A stretch of DNA of 64,000 nucleotides from Regnicoccus_A sp014224355 (GTDB taxonomy: Bacteria; Cyanobacteriota; Cyanobacteriia; PCC-6307; Cyanobiaceae): NCBI RefSeq assembly GCF_050920705.1, contig NZ_CP154799.1:496001-560000 (forward strand), written 5' to 3'. The translations under genes and the position numbers were made by a program. Position 1 is the first letter of the stretch. Each line of letters opens with the position of its first letter. Shown one piece after another: positions 9,385 through 17,545 of this stretch. Under the pieces are notes generated by a model. That model was not told the DNA's origin. It worked only from the letters and a program-made list of their open reading frames with translations, and did no database searches.

Positions 9385-10137
9385 TTGGTGCAGTCAAGCC
9401 CCAGACCTGATCAACCGTTGGGGACCCGGCTGCAGCAGGACCTCAAGAACGATCTGATCGCCGGTCTGCTGGTGGTCATTCCCCTGGCCACCACCATCTG
9501 GCTGGCGACGACGGTGAGCCGCTTTGTGCTCGCCTTCCTCACCTCGATCCCCAAGCAATTCAATCCCTTCAACACCCTGAATCCACTCCTGCAGGAGTTG
9601 ATCAACCTGGGGGTGGGGCTGCTGGTGCCTCTGCTGGGAATCCTGTTGATCGGCCTGATGGCCCGCAACATTGTCGGGCGCTGGTTGCTCGATTTCGGGG
9701 AGGGAACACTCCAGCGCATCCCCCTGGCGGGCTCGGTCTACAAGACCCTCAAGCAGTTGCTGGAAACGGTGTTCCGCGACAACTCCACCCGGTTCCGGCG
9801 GGTGGTGCTGGTGGAATATCCGCGTAAGGGTCTGTTTGCCCTCGGCTTCGTCACGGGGGTTCTGGGCAATGCCCTGCAGGGGGGATTTGATCAGCCGATG
9901 CTGAGCGTGTTCATTCCCACGGCCCCCAACCCCACCACCGGCTGGTATGCCGTCGTGCCGGAAACGGCGGTCCGCGATCTGGACCTCTCGGTGGAGGATG
10001 CCTTTCGCACGATCATCTCCGCGGGAATCGTCAGCCCTGATGATGAGCGTGAAACCCCGGCCAGCCGAAGCTTCTCCAGTCTTCTCGCCCAGTTGCGCGC
10101 CCCGGTGTTCTCCTCCGTTCCACCCAACAAGGCCTGA
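9385..10137 (+). CDS. DUF502 family membrane protein
   Basis: The product is a 249-250 aa inner-membrane protein of the DUF502 family, which is widespread in cyanobacteria and proteobacteria but has no established function. Two hydrophobic segments are evident (LIAGLLVVIPLATTIWLA and LGVGLLVPLLGILLIGLMA). The conserved soluble segment contains RIPLAGSVYKTLKQ, VVLVEYPRKG and FIPTAPNPTTGW, all hallmarks of the family. Translation can start at TTG 9385 or the adjacent GTG 9388; no ribosome site distinguishes them. It is followed 31 bp later by nusB on the same strand, the same neighbour as in other picocyanobacteria. Confidence 0.9.
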   Translation: MVQSSPRPDQPLGTRLQQDLKNDLIAGLLVVIPLATTIWLATTVSRFVLAFLTSIPKQFNPFNTLNPLLQELINLGVGLLVPLLGILLIGLMARNIVGRWLLDFGEGTLQRIPLAGSVYKTLKQLLETVFRDNSTRFRRVVLVEYPRKGLFALGFVTGVLGNALQGGFDQPMLSVFIPTAPNPTTGWYAVVPETAVRDLDLSVEDAFRTIISAGIVSPDDERETPASRSFSSLLAQLRAPVFSSVPPNKA

Positions 10138-10168
10138 ACAAGCCGGCCTGACCCCCTCGCCCCACCCG

Positions 10169-10783
10169 ATGTCGAGTCGATCCATTTCCAGAGAACTGGC
10201 CCTGCTGATGCTGGGCCAGGTCAATGACCGCGTCCCGCCGGCCGATCTGCCTCTCGACAGCCTGTTGCAGCAGGCTCTGGCCAGCCTGGCCCAGCACGTG
10301 CGTGAGGCGCTCGACAACTCCGAGCTCGACCTCCAGCAGGCCCAACAGCAGCTGCTTGACAGCGAACTGGTCGATGGGGCCGATCACCTGCCCCAGGTGC
10401 GTGATCACCTGCAGCGGGGTCTGGCCCATGCCGAGCAGGCCCTCAATCGGCTCTCCGCCAGCCTGGAGCTGCCGCGGTTGCTGATGCTCGCCGACCAGAG
10501 CGAGATCCGTGAGGGGGCGCTGGCCCGCACCCGCGCCGTGCTTCAGGAGCGCGATGCCCTGGATGCCCGGCTCGATGCCGTGATGGAAGGGTGGCGTCTG
10601 GGCCGGTTGCCCCGCATCGACCGCGACATCCTGCGACTGGCGGCCGTGGATCTGCACACCTTCGCCACGCCGGCCCCGGTGGCCTGCAACGAGGCGGTCG
10701 AGCTGGCCAACCGCTACAGCGATGATCAGGGCCGCCGGATGATCAACGGGATCCTGCGCCGCCTCACCTCGTCCATTTCCTGA
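10169..10783 (+). CDS. nusB: Transcription antitermination factor NusB
   Basis: NusB pairs with S10 (NusE) on boxA RNA to keep polymerase processive through rRNA operons. The 204-aa product is longer than the 140-aa Escherichia coli protein because of a helical insertion rich in Gln and Leu in the first half, normal for cyanobacteria. Family features are SRELALLMLGQ at the N-terminus, LPRIDRDILRLAAVDL, and the C-terminal CNEAVELANRYSDDQGRRMINGIL-type block (conserved NEAVELA...D...FINGIL pattern). The open frame extends upstream into DUF502, but the ATG at 10169 gives the expected N-terminus. ftsY starts six bases after its stop, so nusB and ftsY are probably co-transcribed. Confidence 0.93.
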   Translation: MSSRSISRELALLMLGQVNDRVPPADLPLDSLLQQALASLAQHVREALDNSELDLQQAQQQLLDSELVDGADHLPQVRDHLQRGLAHAEQALNRLSASLELPRLLMLADQSEIREGALARTRAVLQERDALDARLDAVMEGWRLGRLPRIDRDILRLAAVDLHTFATPAPVACNEAVELANRYSDDQGRRMINGILRRLTSSIS

Positions 10784-10789
10784 GCAAGC

Positions 10790-12303
10790 ATGGTGTTCGA
10801 CTGGTTCCGGCGCCGCACCACCCCCACCGAGCCGCCGGTCGAGCCTGCTGCGGCCACGGAGGCTTCTGACGCTGACGCCACCCCCGCCAGTGAACCGGCG
10901 CCTGAACCGGTGACTGAACCGGCGCCGCCAGCTCAGCCTGCCGCGGTGGCGGTCGATCAGGACGCCCTGGACTGGGCCCGACAGGCCTATGCCCGTCTCA
11001 AGGCTGAGCAGGAGCGCAGCCAGCCTGCCGCCGAAGCGCAGGAGCCTGGATCAACCCCTTCAGCGGAGGTTGCCCCAGAGCCTGAACCAGAACCGGTTTC
11101 TGCCGCCGAGGCCCCGACCCCACCATCAGCCATGGCCCCTGAGCCATCCCTGCTGGAGCTGGCCGCGGCCAGCCGGGCCGAGCGGCAGCGCACCGTGCTG
11201 GCCCCCAGCACCGACCTGCAGGCACCGCTCAGCCCGAGCGTTTCTTCAACGGAAATGCAGGAGCCGGCAAGGGAGCAGGCCAGCCCTCAACTCGGCACCT
11301 TCGACGCCGAGTTCACCTGGTCCGCCGAGGTGCTCGCGGCCCAGGGCCGGCGGGCCGATCAGGTGTCGCTCGAAGAGATCGACTGGCTCAGCCGTCTGCG
11401 CCGCGGCCTGGAGAAGACCCGTCGTGGTCTGGTCACTCAGCTCCTCAACACCCTCGGCGACGATCCCCTCACCCCTGAGGTGCTCGACGACCTCGAATCA
11501 AGCCTGCTGCGCGCCGATGTGGGCGTGATGGCGACCGACCACGTGCTTGAGGCGCTGCGCAAGCGCCTGAACGAAGAAGTCGTGGAGCCGGCCGAAGGTC
11601 TGCGCTTTCTCAAGGAGCAGCTTCGCGGTCTGCTCGAGGCACCGATCGAGGCCAGCGGCGAACCCCTGCTGGCCCCCCGGCGTGACCGTCTGAACGTCTG
11701 GTTGCTGGTGGGGGTGAACGGGGTGGGCAAGACCACCACCCTGGGCAAGCTGGCCAACCTGGCGGTGCGCAGCGGCTACAGCTGCCTGATCGCCGCAGCT
11801 GACACCTTCCGCGCCGCCGCTGTGCAGCAGGTCACCGTCTGGGGCGAGCGCAGCGGTGTGCCTGTGATCGCCAACCCCAGCGCCAATGCCGATCCGGCCG
11901 CTGTGGTCTACGACGCCATCGGCGCGGCCCGCTCCAAGGGCACCGAACTGGTGCTGGTCGACACGGCCGGTCGTCTGCAGACCAAGAACAACCTGATGGA
12001 GGAGCTCAGCAAGGTGCGGCGCATCGTCGACAAGCTCGCCCCTGAAGCGGTGGTGGAATCACTGTTGGTGCTTGATGCCAGCCAGGGCCAGAACGGCCTG
12101 CGGCAGGCGATGGCCTTCGCCAGCTCCGCCGGTCTCACCGGCGTGGTGATCACCAAGCTCGATGGCAGTGCCCGGGGGGCGTTGCTCTGGCGGTGGCCTC
12201 CGAAGCCGGGTTGCCGATTCGGTTCGTGGGCGCGGGCGAGGGTATCCGCGACCTGAGGCCTTTCAACAGCTTCGAGTTCGTCGAAGCGCTGCTTTCCGGC
12301 TGA
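10790..12303 (+). CDS. ftsY: Signal recognition particle receptor FtsY, split by a frameshift
   Basis: FtsY is the membrane-associated SRP receptor GTPase that docks ribosome-nascent chains at SecYEG. An acidic, Pro/Glu-rich A domain (about residues 10-160) precedes the N domain and the G domain. G motifs visible are GVNGVGKTTTLGKLA, AADTFRAAA, DTAGR and TKLDGSA. Just after TKLDGSARG the frame changes: six G at 12174-12179 should be seven. Restoring one G gives the standard ending with FVGAGEGIRDLRPF and a stop at 12301-12303. Without it the protein ends in an unrelated Trp/Arg-rich tail at 12256. As ftsY is normally essential, I regard the shift as a base-calling error and annotate the full 504-aa span. 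Confidence 0.9.
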
Positions 12304-12376
12304 AGCGCCCCACCGCTGGAATGCTGCTACCGTTCGGCCCCTGCGGCCGCCTGTTTCGAGCCGCACGCCAGCCCGC

Positions 12377-13741
12377 GTGCCCCAGCCACCGCCCCGGCCC
12401 CATCAGGCCCTCACGGCGTCGGCTTCGCTGCGGCAACTGCTCGACAGCCTCAGTCGCGAGCAACGGCGCAACCAGGAGCTGCTCGCCTCCCTCGGCTTTG
12501 CGCTGCGCAGCTTCACCAACCTGAACCGCTTTCTGGAGCTGGTGCCCCTGGTCTCCTCCCGGCTGGTGGCAGCGGAGGGAAGTCTGTTGGTGGTTTTCCA
12601 CCCCGATGGGCGCCTCTGGCGGGAGCACACCCAGGCTAGTCCTGCGGCCCGCAGCGCTGAGCTGCTGCGCCAGCTGGGGGAGCTGGATCTGCCCGCCGGT
12701 CTGGCTGAAGAGGAGGAAGTCTCCCAGCTCGATCTGCAGGTGCGCCGGCTGCTGGGGGAGGTGCAGCTGTTCGGCACTTCCGTGGTGGCCCGCAACCGGG
12801 CGCGCGGTCGCCTCTACGTCTTCGGCAGCGCCGAGGGGCTGACCTGGAGCGATGTCCACCGCCGCCATGTGCAGCTGGTGGCCGACCTCACCGGTGTGGC
12901 GATTGAAACCGAGCTTCTGCAGGAGGATCGCCGCCGCCATGAGCGCCTTGATCGCCAGCTCAGCACCGGTGCCGAGATCCAGGCCCAGCTCCTCCCCGAC
13001 CGCTGCCCGGTGATCGATGGGGTGGAGCTGGCCGCCCGCTGCCGTCCAGCCTTCGAAGTCGGAGGTGACTACTACGACTTCATCCCGACTCGGCCCCGGC
13101 TCAGCGGCCGCCGCCGCGAAACCTCCCGCTGGGCCCTGGTGATGGGCGATGTGATGGGCAAGGGGGTGCCCGCCAGCCTGTTGATGACCCTGCTGCGGGG
13201 CATGCTGCGGGCCGAGGTGCTCAGTGGTCATGCCCCCGACAGGATCCTGCACGACCTGAACGAACTGGCCCAGGAGGATCTGGCCCATTCGCACCGCTTC
13301 GTCACCCTCTTCTATTCCGACTTCGATCCCCGCAGTCGCGTGCTGCGCTACGCCAACGCTGCCCACAACCCACCATTGATCTGGCGGCACCACCGCCACG
13401 GCGTTGAGCGGCTCGATGCTCCTGGACTGCTGATCGGCCTGCAGCCGGAAGCCCATTACGGTTGCGAGCGGGTGGTGCTGGAGCCGGGTGACGTGGTTCT
13501 CTACTACACCGATGGGGTCAGTGAGGCCCTCGGCTTCACCGGGGAACGCTTCGATGAGGAGCGCCTGCAGCGGCATCTGGCCGAGGCCTGCCGGGCGGGT
13601 AAGAGCGCCCAGGGCGTCCTGGATGCGCTGTTCGAGCGGCTGGACAGGTTCGTGGGCTCCGGCCGCCAGCCGGACGACGATGCCTCGATGGTGGTGCTGA
13701 AGGTGCGTGAGGAGGTGATGCTTCCCTCCCTGCCGGGCTGA
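12377..13741 (+). CDS. GAF domain/PP2C (RsbU/SpoIIE-type) serine phosphatase
   Basis: A 454-aa cytosolic protein with a GAF-like sensor region (about residues 35-190; VPLVSSRLVAAEGSLLVVF) joined by a helical linker to a PP2C phosphatase domain. The phosphatase motifs are GAEIQAQLLPDRCP, EVGGDYYDFI, GDVMGKGVPASLLM, NAAHNPPL, VLYYTDGVSEA and a final DDDASMVVL. The metal-binding aspartates are all present. RsbU-type enzymes dephosphorylate anti-anti-sigma factors in partner switching, but no anti-sigma or STAS gene is adjacent, so the substrate is unknown. The start is GTG at 12377, giving a Pro-rich leader. It lies between ftsY and argH, as in marine picocyanobacteria. Confidence 0.88.
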   Translation: MPQPPPRPHQALTASASLRQLLDSLSREQRRNQELLASLGFALRSFTNLNRFLELVPLVSSRLVAAEGSLLVVFHPDGRLWREHTQASPAARSAELLRQLGELDLPAGLAEEEEVSQLDLQVRRLLGEVQLFGTSVVARNRARGRLYVFGSAEGLTWSDVHRRHVQLVADLTGVAIETELLQEDRRRHERLDRQLSTGAEIQAQLLPDRCPVIDGVELAARCRPAFEVGGDYYDFIPTRPRLSGRRRETSRWALVMGDVMGKGVPASLLMTLLRGMLRAEVLSGHAPDRILHDLNELAQEDLAHSHRFVTLFYSDFDPRSRVLRYANAAHNPPLIWRHHRHGVERLDAPGLLIGLQPEAHYGCERVVLEPGDVVLYYTDGVSEALGFTGERFDEERLQRHLAEACRAGKSAQGVLDALFERLDRFVGSGRQPDDDASMVVLKVREEVMLPSLPG

Positions 13742-13796
13742 GGCGACCCCAGGGCTCGGGTGTCAAGCTGACGATTCGTGGCATGGTTCGGCTTCG

Positions 13797-15209
13797 ATGA
13801 CGGCACAGGCTTCCCAACCGGCGCGATGGAGTGACCGTTTCGAGGAAGGCCTCCATCCGGCCATCGAACGCTTCAATGCCTCGATCGGCTTCGACATCAC
13901 CCTGCTTCAGCAGGACCTCGACGCCTCCATCGCCCACGCCCGCATGCTCGGCCGCTGCGGCGTGATCAGCGATGCGGAGGCGGATCAGCTGATCGCCGCC
14001 CTGGAGACGGTGCGCGCAGAGGCGGCCGAAGGTCTGTTCAAACCTGGGGTGGAGGCGGAGGACGTGCACTTCGCGGTGGAGCACCGCCTGATCGCCCTGA
14101 TCGGCCCGCTGGGCAAGAAGCTGCACACCGGCCGCAGCCGCAACGATCAGGTCGGCACCGATCTCCGTCTCTGGCTGCGCCAGGCGATTGATGGTCTCGA
14201 TACCGGTCTGGAGCGCTTCCAGCAGGCCCTGCTCGACCAGGCGGAGACCCACCTGCACACCATGATCCCGGGCTACACCCACCTGCAGCGCGCCCAGCCC
14301 CTTTCCCTGGCCCACCACCTGCTGGCCTACGTGGAGATGGCCGAGCGCGACCGTCAACGCCTGGCGGACGTGCGACACCGGGTGAACATCTCGCCCCTCG
14401 GGGCGGCGGCCCTGGCCGGCACCCCGGTGCCGATCAACCGGCGCCTCACGGCAGAGGAACTGGGATTCGAGGAGATCTACGCCAACAGTCTCGATGCGGT
14501 CAGCGACCGGGACTTCGCCGTGGAGTTCAGTGCCGCCGCCAGCCTGATCCTGGTCCACCTCAGTCGCCTCTCGGAGGAGGTGATCCTCTGGGCCAGCGAG
14601 GAGTTCGGATTCGTTCGGCTCACCGATCGCTGTGCCACCGGCAGCAGCCTGATGCCCCAGAAGAAGAACCCGGACGTGCCCGAGCTGGTGCGCGGCAAGG
14701 CCGGCCGGGTGTTCGGCCACCTGATGGGTCTGCTCACGATGATCAAGGGGCTTCCCCTGGCCTACAACAAGGATTTCCAGGAAGACAAGGAAGCCCTCTT
14801 CGATGTGGTGCGCACCACCGGGGATTGCCTCGAGGCGATGGCGATCCTGCTGGAGGAGGGCATCCGCTTCCGTCCTGAGCGGCTGGAGCAGGCCGTGGCG
14901 GCCGACTTCTCCAACGCCACCGATGTGGCCGACTACCTGGTGGCTCGCGGTGTTCCCTTCCGCGAGGCCTACCAGCTGGTGGGTGGGCTGGTGAAAACCT
15001 GCCTGGCCGAGGGGCTGCTGCTGCGGGATCTGCCCCTGGAGCGTTGGCGGCAGCTCCATTCCGCCTTCGAGGTGGACATCCACGCCGCGATTCAGCCCCG
15101 CCAGGTGGTGGCCGCCCGCCGCAGTGAGGGGGGCACGGGCTTCGAGCGGGTCGCTGAGCAGCTCAAGCGCTGCCGCGAGCGCCTCGCGGCCCAGGCGAAA
15201 GCCTCCTAG
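13797..15209 (+). CDS. argH: Argininosuccinate lyase
   Basis: ArgH splits argininosuccinate into arginine and fumarate, the last step of arginine synthesis; it acts as a homotetramer in the cytosol. The 470-aa product has the fumarase/aspartase superfamily signature GSSLMPQKKNPD (near residue 282), with the catalytic serine. It also has HTGRSRNDQVGTD and PGYTHLQRAQP. The length is normal. The ATG at 13797 is used. Its TAG stop lies in the palindrome CTAG, which also provides the stop of the convergent dusA gene, so the two coding regions overlap by four bases with no terminator between them. Confidence 0.97.
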   Translation: MTAQASQPARWSDRFEEGLHPAIERFNASIGFDITLLQQDLDASIAHARMLGRCGVISDAEADQLIAALETVRAEAAEGLFKPGVEAEDVHFAVEHRLIALIGPLGKKLHTGRSRNDQVGTDLRLWLRQAIDGLDTGLERFQQALLDQAETHLHTMIPGYTHLQRAQPLSLAHHLLAYVEMAERDRQRLADVRHRVNISPLGAAALAGTPVPINRRLTAEELGFEEIYANSLDAVSDRDFAVEFSAAASLILVHLSRLSEEVILWASEEFGFVRLTDRCATGSSLMPQKKNPDVPELVRGKAGRVFGHLMGLLTMIKGLPLAYNKDFQEDKEALFDVVRTTGDCLEAMAILLEEGIRFRPERLEQAVAADFSNATDVADYLVARGVPFREAYQLVGGLVKTCLAEGLLLRDLPLERWRQLHSAFEVDIHAAIQPRQVVAARRSEGGTGFERVAEQLKRCRERLAAQAKAS

Positions 15210-16216
15210 AGGCCTCGCTGCTCCAGTTCCCTGGCGGCGGCCTCCAGCACCTCGGGGCCTGCGCTGCGCTCCCCCGCCCGTTCTCCCAGCCGGCGGCGCC
15301 AGTGCCTGGCCCCCGGCACTCCCTCCACAAGGTGAACGAGGTGGCGCGCGATCGGCCAGAGGCGTCCGCCGGCACCGCACCACTGGCTGGCATAGGGAAT
15401 CAGGCCACGGACCACCGCTGATGCTGAGGCGGGCTGCCGTTCCAGGCAGCCGAACAGATCCCGGTCGACCGTGGCCCAGCGCAGGGGATGGTCGTAGGCG
15501 GCGCGGCCCACCATCACCCCATCCACCTGGGCCAGGTGGTCCCGGCAGTTCTCCAGGCTCTGCAGGCCTCCGTTCAGTTCGATCGTGAGCTGGGGCCGGT
15601 CCTGCTTGAGCTGATGCACCAGATCGTGGCGCAGGGGCGGAATCGTGCGGTTCTGCTTCGGGTCCAGGCCATGGAGCCAGGCCTTGCGGGCGTGCACGCT
15701 GAACCGGCAGGCCCCGGCGCCTGCCACCGTGTCGACGAAGGCCAGCAGCAGCTCATAGCTGTCCTGCTCGTCGATGCCGATGCGGTGCTTCACCGTCACC
15801 GGCAGGGGTGAGGCGGCTGCCATCGCCTCCACGCAGCGGGCCACCCGATCCGGGTCCGCCATCAGGCAGGCCCCGAACCGTCCCTGCTGCACCTTGGGGC
15901 TGGGGCAGCCTACGTTGAGGTTGATCTCGTCGTAGCCCCAGGCGGCCGCCAACTGCGCCGATTCCTTCAGCAGGGCCGGATCGTCACCCCCCAGCTGCAG
16001 CGCCAGCGGATGTTCCTGGGAATCGAAGTCCAGCAGCGTGTCGCGGCGGCAGTGGTGCAGGGCCTGGGCCACCACCATCTCGGTGTAGAGCAGAGCGCGG
16101 CGGCTGATCTGCCGCATCAGCACCCGGAAGTGCCGATCGGTGCAGTCCATCATCGGCGCCACACTGAAGCGGTAGGCCCCGGCAACGGGCGTCGTCGCGT
16201 CGTCTCCCTCCCCCAT
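15206..16216 (-). CDS. dusA: tRNA-dihydrouridine(20/20a) synthase DusA
   Basis: DusA is an FMN-dependent reductase that makes dihydrouridine in the tRNA D-loop using NADPH. Visible motifs are FSVAPMMDCTDRHFR at the N-terminus, LNVGCPSPKVQQGRFGACLM with the catalytic cysteine near residue 101, TVKHRIGID, and NGGLQSLE followed by GVMVGRAAY, which holds the FMN phosphate. The 336-aa length and the DRHFR motif fit DusA rather than DusB. The same frame stays open far upstream, but that part is antisense to the next gene; ATG 16216 gives the normal N-terminus. Only six bases separate this start from the divergent flavoprotein start, so each promoter must lie within the other gene. Confidence 0.93.
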   Translation of the reverse strand: MGEGDDATTPVAGAYRFSVAPMMDCTDRHFRVLMRQISRRALLYTEMVVAQALHHCRRDTLLDFDSQEHPLALQLGGDDPALLKESAQLAAAWGYDEINLNVGCPSPKVQQGRFGACLMADPDRVARCVEAMAAASPLPVTVKHRIGIDEQDSYELLLAFVDTVAGAGACRFSVHARKAWLHGLDPKQNRTIPPLRHDLVHQLKQDRPQLTIELNGGLQSLENCRDHLAQVDGVMVGRAAYDHPLRWATVDRDLFGCLERQPASASAVVRGLIPYASQWCGAGGRLWPIARHLVHLVEGVPGARHWRRRLGERAGERSAGPEVLEAAARELEQRGL

Positions 16217-16222
16217 CCGCCC

Positions 16223-17545
16223 ATGCTGCCTGTCGACTGGTCCCTGGTGGTCGCCGGGGGCGGGCCAGCGGGCTACATGGCGGCCATCACCGCCGCGGAG
16301 CAGGGGCTGGCGGGGGTGCTGCTGCTGGAGGCCACACCCCAGCCGCTGGGCAAGGTGCTGATCAGCGGCGGCGGGCGCTGCAACGTCACCCATGCCTGCT
16401 GGGATCCCCGGGCCCTGGTGGGGCACTACCCCCGGGGGTCTCGGGCTCTGCGCGGGCCGTTCAGCCGTTTCGCCCCTGGCGACTGCCTGGCCTGGTTCGC
16501 CGACCGGGGCCTGGAGCTGGTGGAGGAACCCGATGGGCGCCTCTTTCCCCGCAGCAACCGCTCCAGCAGCGTGGTGGCCGTGCTGGAGGCCGCCGCCGAG
16601 GCCGCCGGGGTGATCGTCTGGAGAGGAGCCTCCCTGCGCCAGGTGGAGGCGCGCGAGGGTGGTGGTTTCAGCCTGCGGTTGCGCCTGGCCCCGGGGCTCG
16701 CTCCCGCTGCCACCAGCACCCTCAGCGCCGCTCGCCTGCTGCTGGCCACCGGCGGCCACCCCAGTGGTCGCCAGCTGGCGAGCCAGTTGGGCCACGGCGT
16801 GGTGGCGCCGGTGCCATCCCTGTTCACCCTGGCCCTGGAGGCCAACCCCCTGGCGGCCCTGCGCGGGGTGGTGATGGATCCTGTGGGGCTGGAGCTGAGG
16901 CTGCCCTCCGGGCGCTTTCGCGAGCGGGGACCGCTGCTGTTCACCGGGTGGGGCGTGAGCGGTCCGGCCACCCTGCGGCTCACCGCCTTTGCCGCCCGTG
17001 CCCTCAAGGACACGGGCTACCGCGCAGACCTGCGCATCGACTGGAGCGGCGGCAGCTCGGCCGATGCGCTGAGGCAGCGCTTTCGGCTGGCCCGCGCGGA
17101 GCAGGCCCGCCGCCGGATGCTCAATGCCCGCCCCTGGCCGGAGCTCAGCCGCCGGCTCTGGATCCATCTCCTGGAGCGCCATGGCGTGGCCGCTGACCAG
17201 CGCTGGGCCGACCTGCGCCGCCGCGAGGAGGACATCTTGCTCGAAGCCCTGCGCTGCAGTGCCTATGGGGTGGGCGGGCGCGGTCCCTTCGGCGAGGAAT
17301 TCGTCACGGCTGGTGGCGTCAGTCTGGGGGAGGTGAACCTGGCCACGATGGAGAGCCGCCTGCAGCCAGGCCTGTACTTCGCCGGCGAGCTCCTCGATGT
17401 GGACGGGGTCACCGGCGGCTTCAACTTCCAGCACTGCTGGACCAGTGGCTGGCTGGCCGGCGGTGCCATCGCCCGCGAGAGCCACACCTGCGATCCCGTA
17501 GGGCCGGGCTCAGCGGATCTTGTCGAAAACCGTGAACATCGGTAG
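16223..17545 (+). CDS. BaiN/YhiN-family NAD(P)/FAD-dependent oxidoreductase
   Basis: A 440-aa flavoprotein of the HI0933/YhiN/BaiN family. The N-terminal dinucleotide-binding motif is VVAGGGPAGYMAAITAAE. The diagnostic GKVLISGGGRCNVTH follows, and the C-terminal FAD-binding segment reads GLYFAGELLDVDGVTGGFNFQ. Members reduce carbon-carbon double bonds or act in flavin electron transfer; the natural substrate is not known for cyanobacterial members. ATG 16223 is preferred over the longer frame, since it begins just before the Rossmann strand. Its 3' end overlaps the end of the convergent pilC by 36 bp. Confidence 0.9.
   Translation: MLPVDWSLVVAGGGPAGYMAAITAAEQGLAGVLLLEATPQPLGKVLISGGGRCNVTHACWDPRALVGHYPRGSRALRGPFSRFAPGDCLAWFADRGLELVEEPDGRLFPRSNRSSSVVAVLEAAAEAAGVIVWRGASLRQVEAREGGGFSLRLRLAPGLAPAATSTLSAARLLLATGGHPSGRQLASQLGHGVVAPVPSLFTLALEANPLAALRGVVMDPVGLELRLPSGRFRERGPLLFTGWGVSGPATLRLTAFAARALKDTGYRADLRIDWSGGSSADALRQRFRLARAEQARRRMLNARPWPELSRRLWIHLLERHGVAADQRWADLRRREEDILLEALRCSAYGVGGRGPFGEEFVTAGGVSLGEVNLATMESRLQPGLYFAGELLDVDGVTGGFNFQHCWTSGWLAGGAIARESHTCDPVGPGSADLVENREHR

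Noticed and set aside
16217..17485. A 420-residue upstream extension of dusA
   Set aside because: It is antisense to the BaiN-like gene, and DusA begins normally at 16216.
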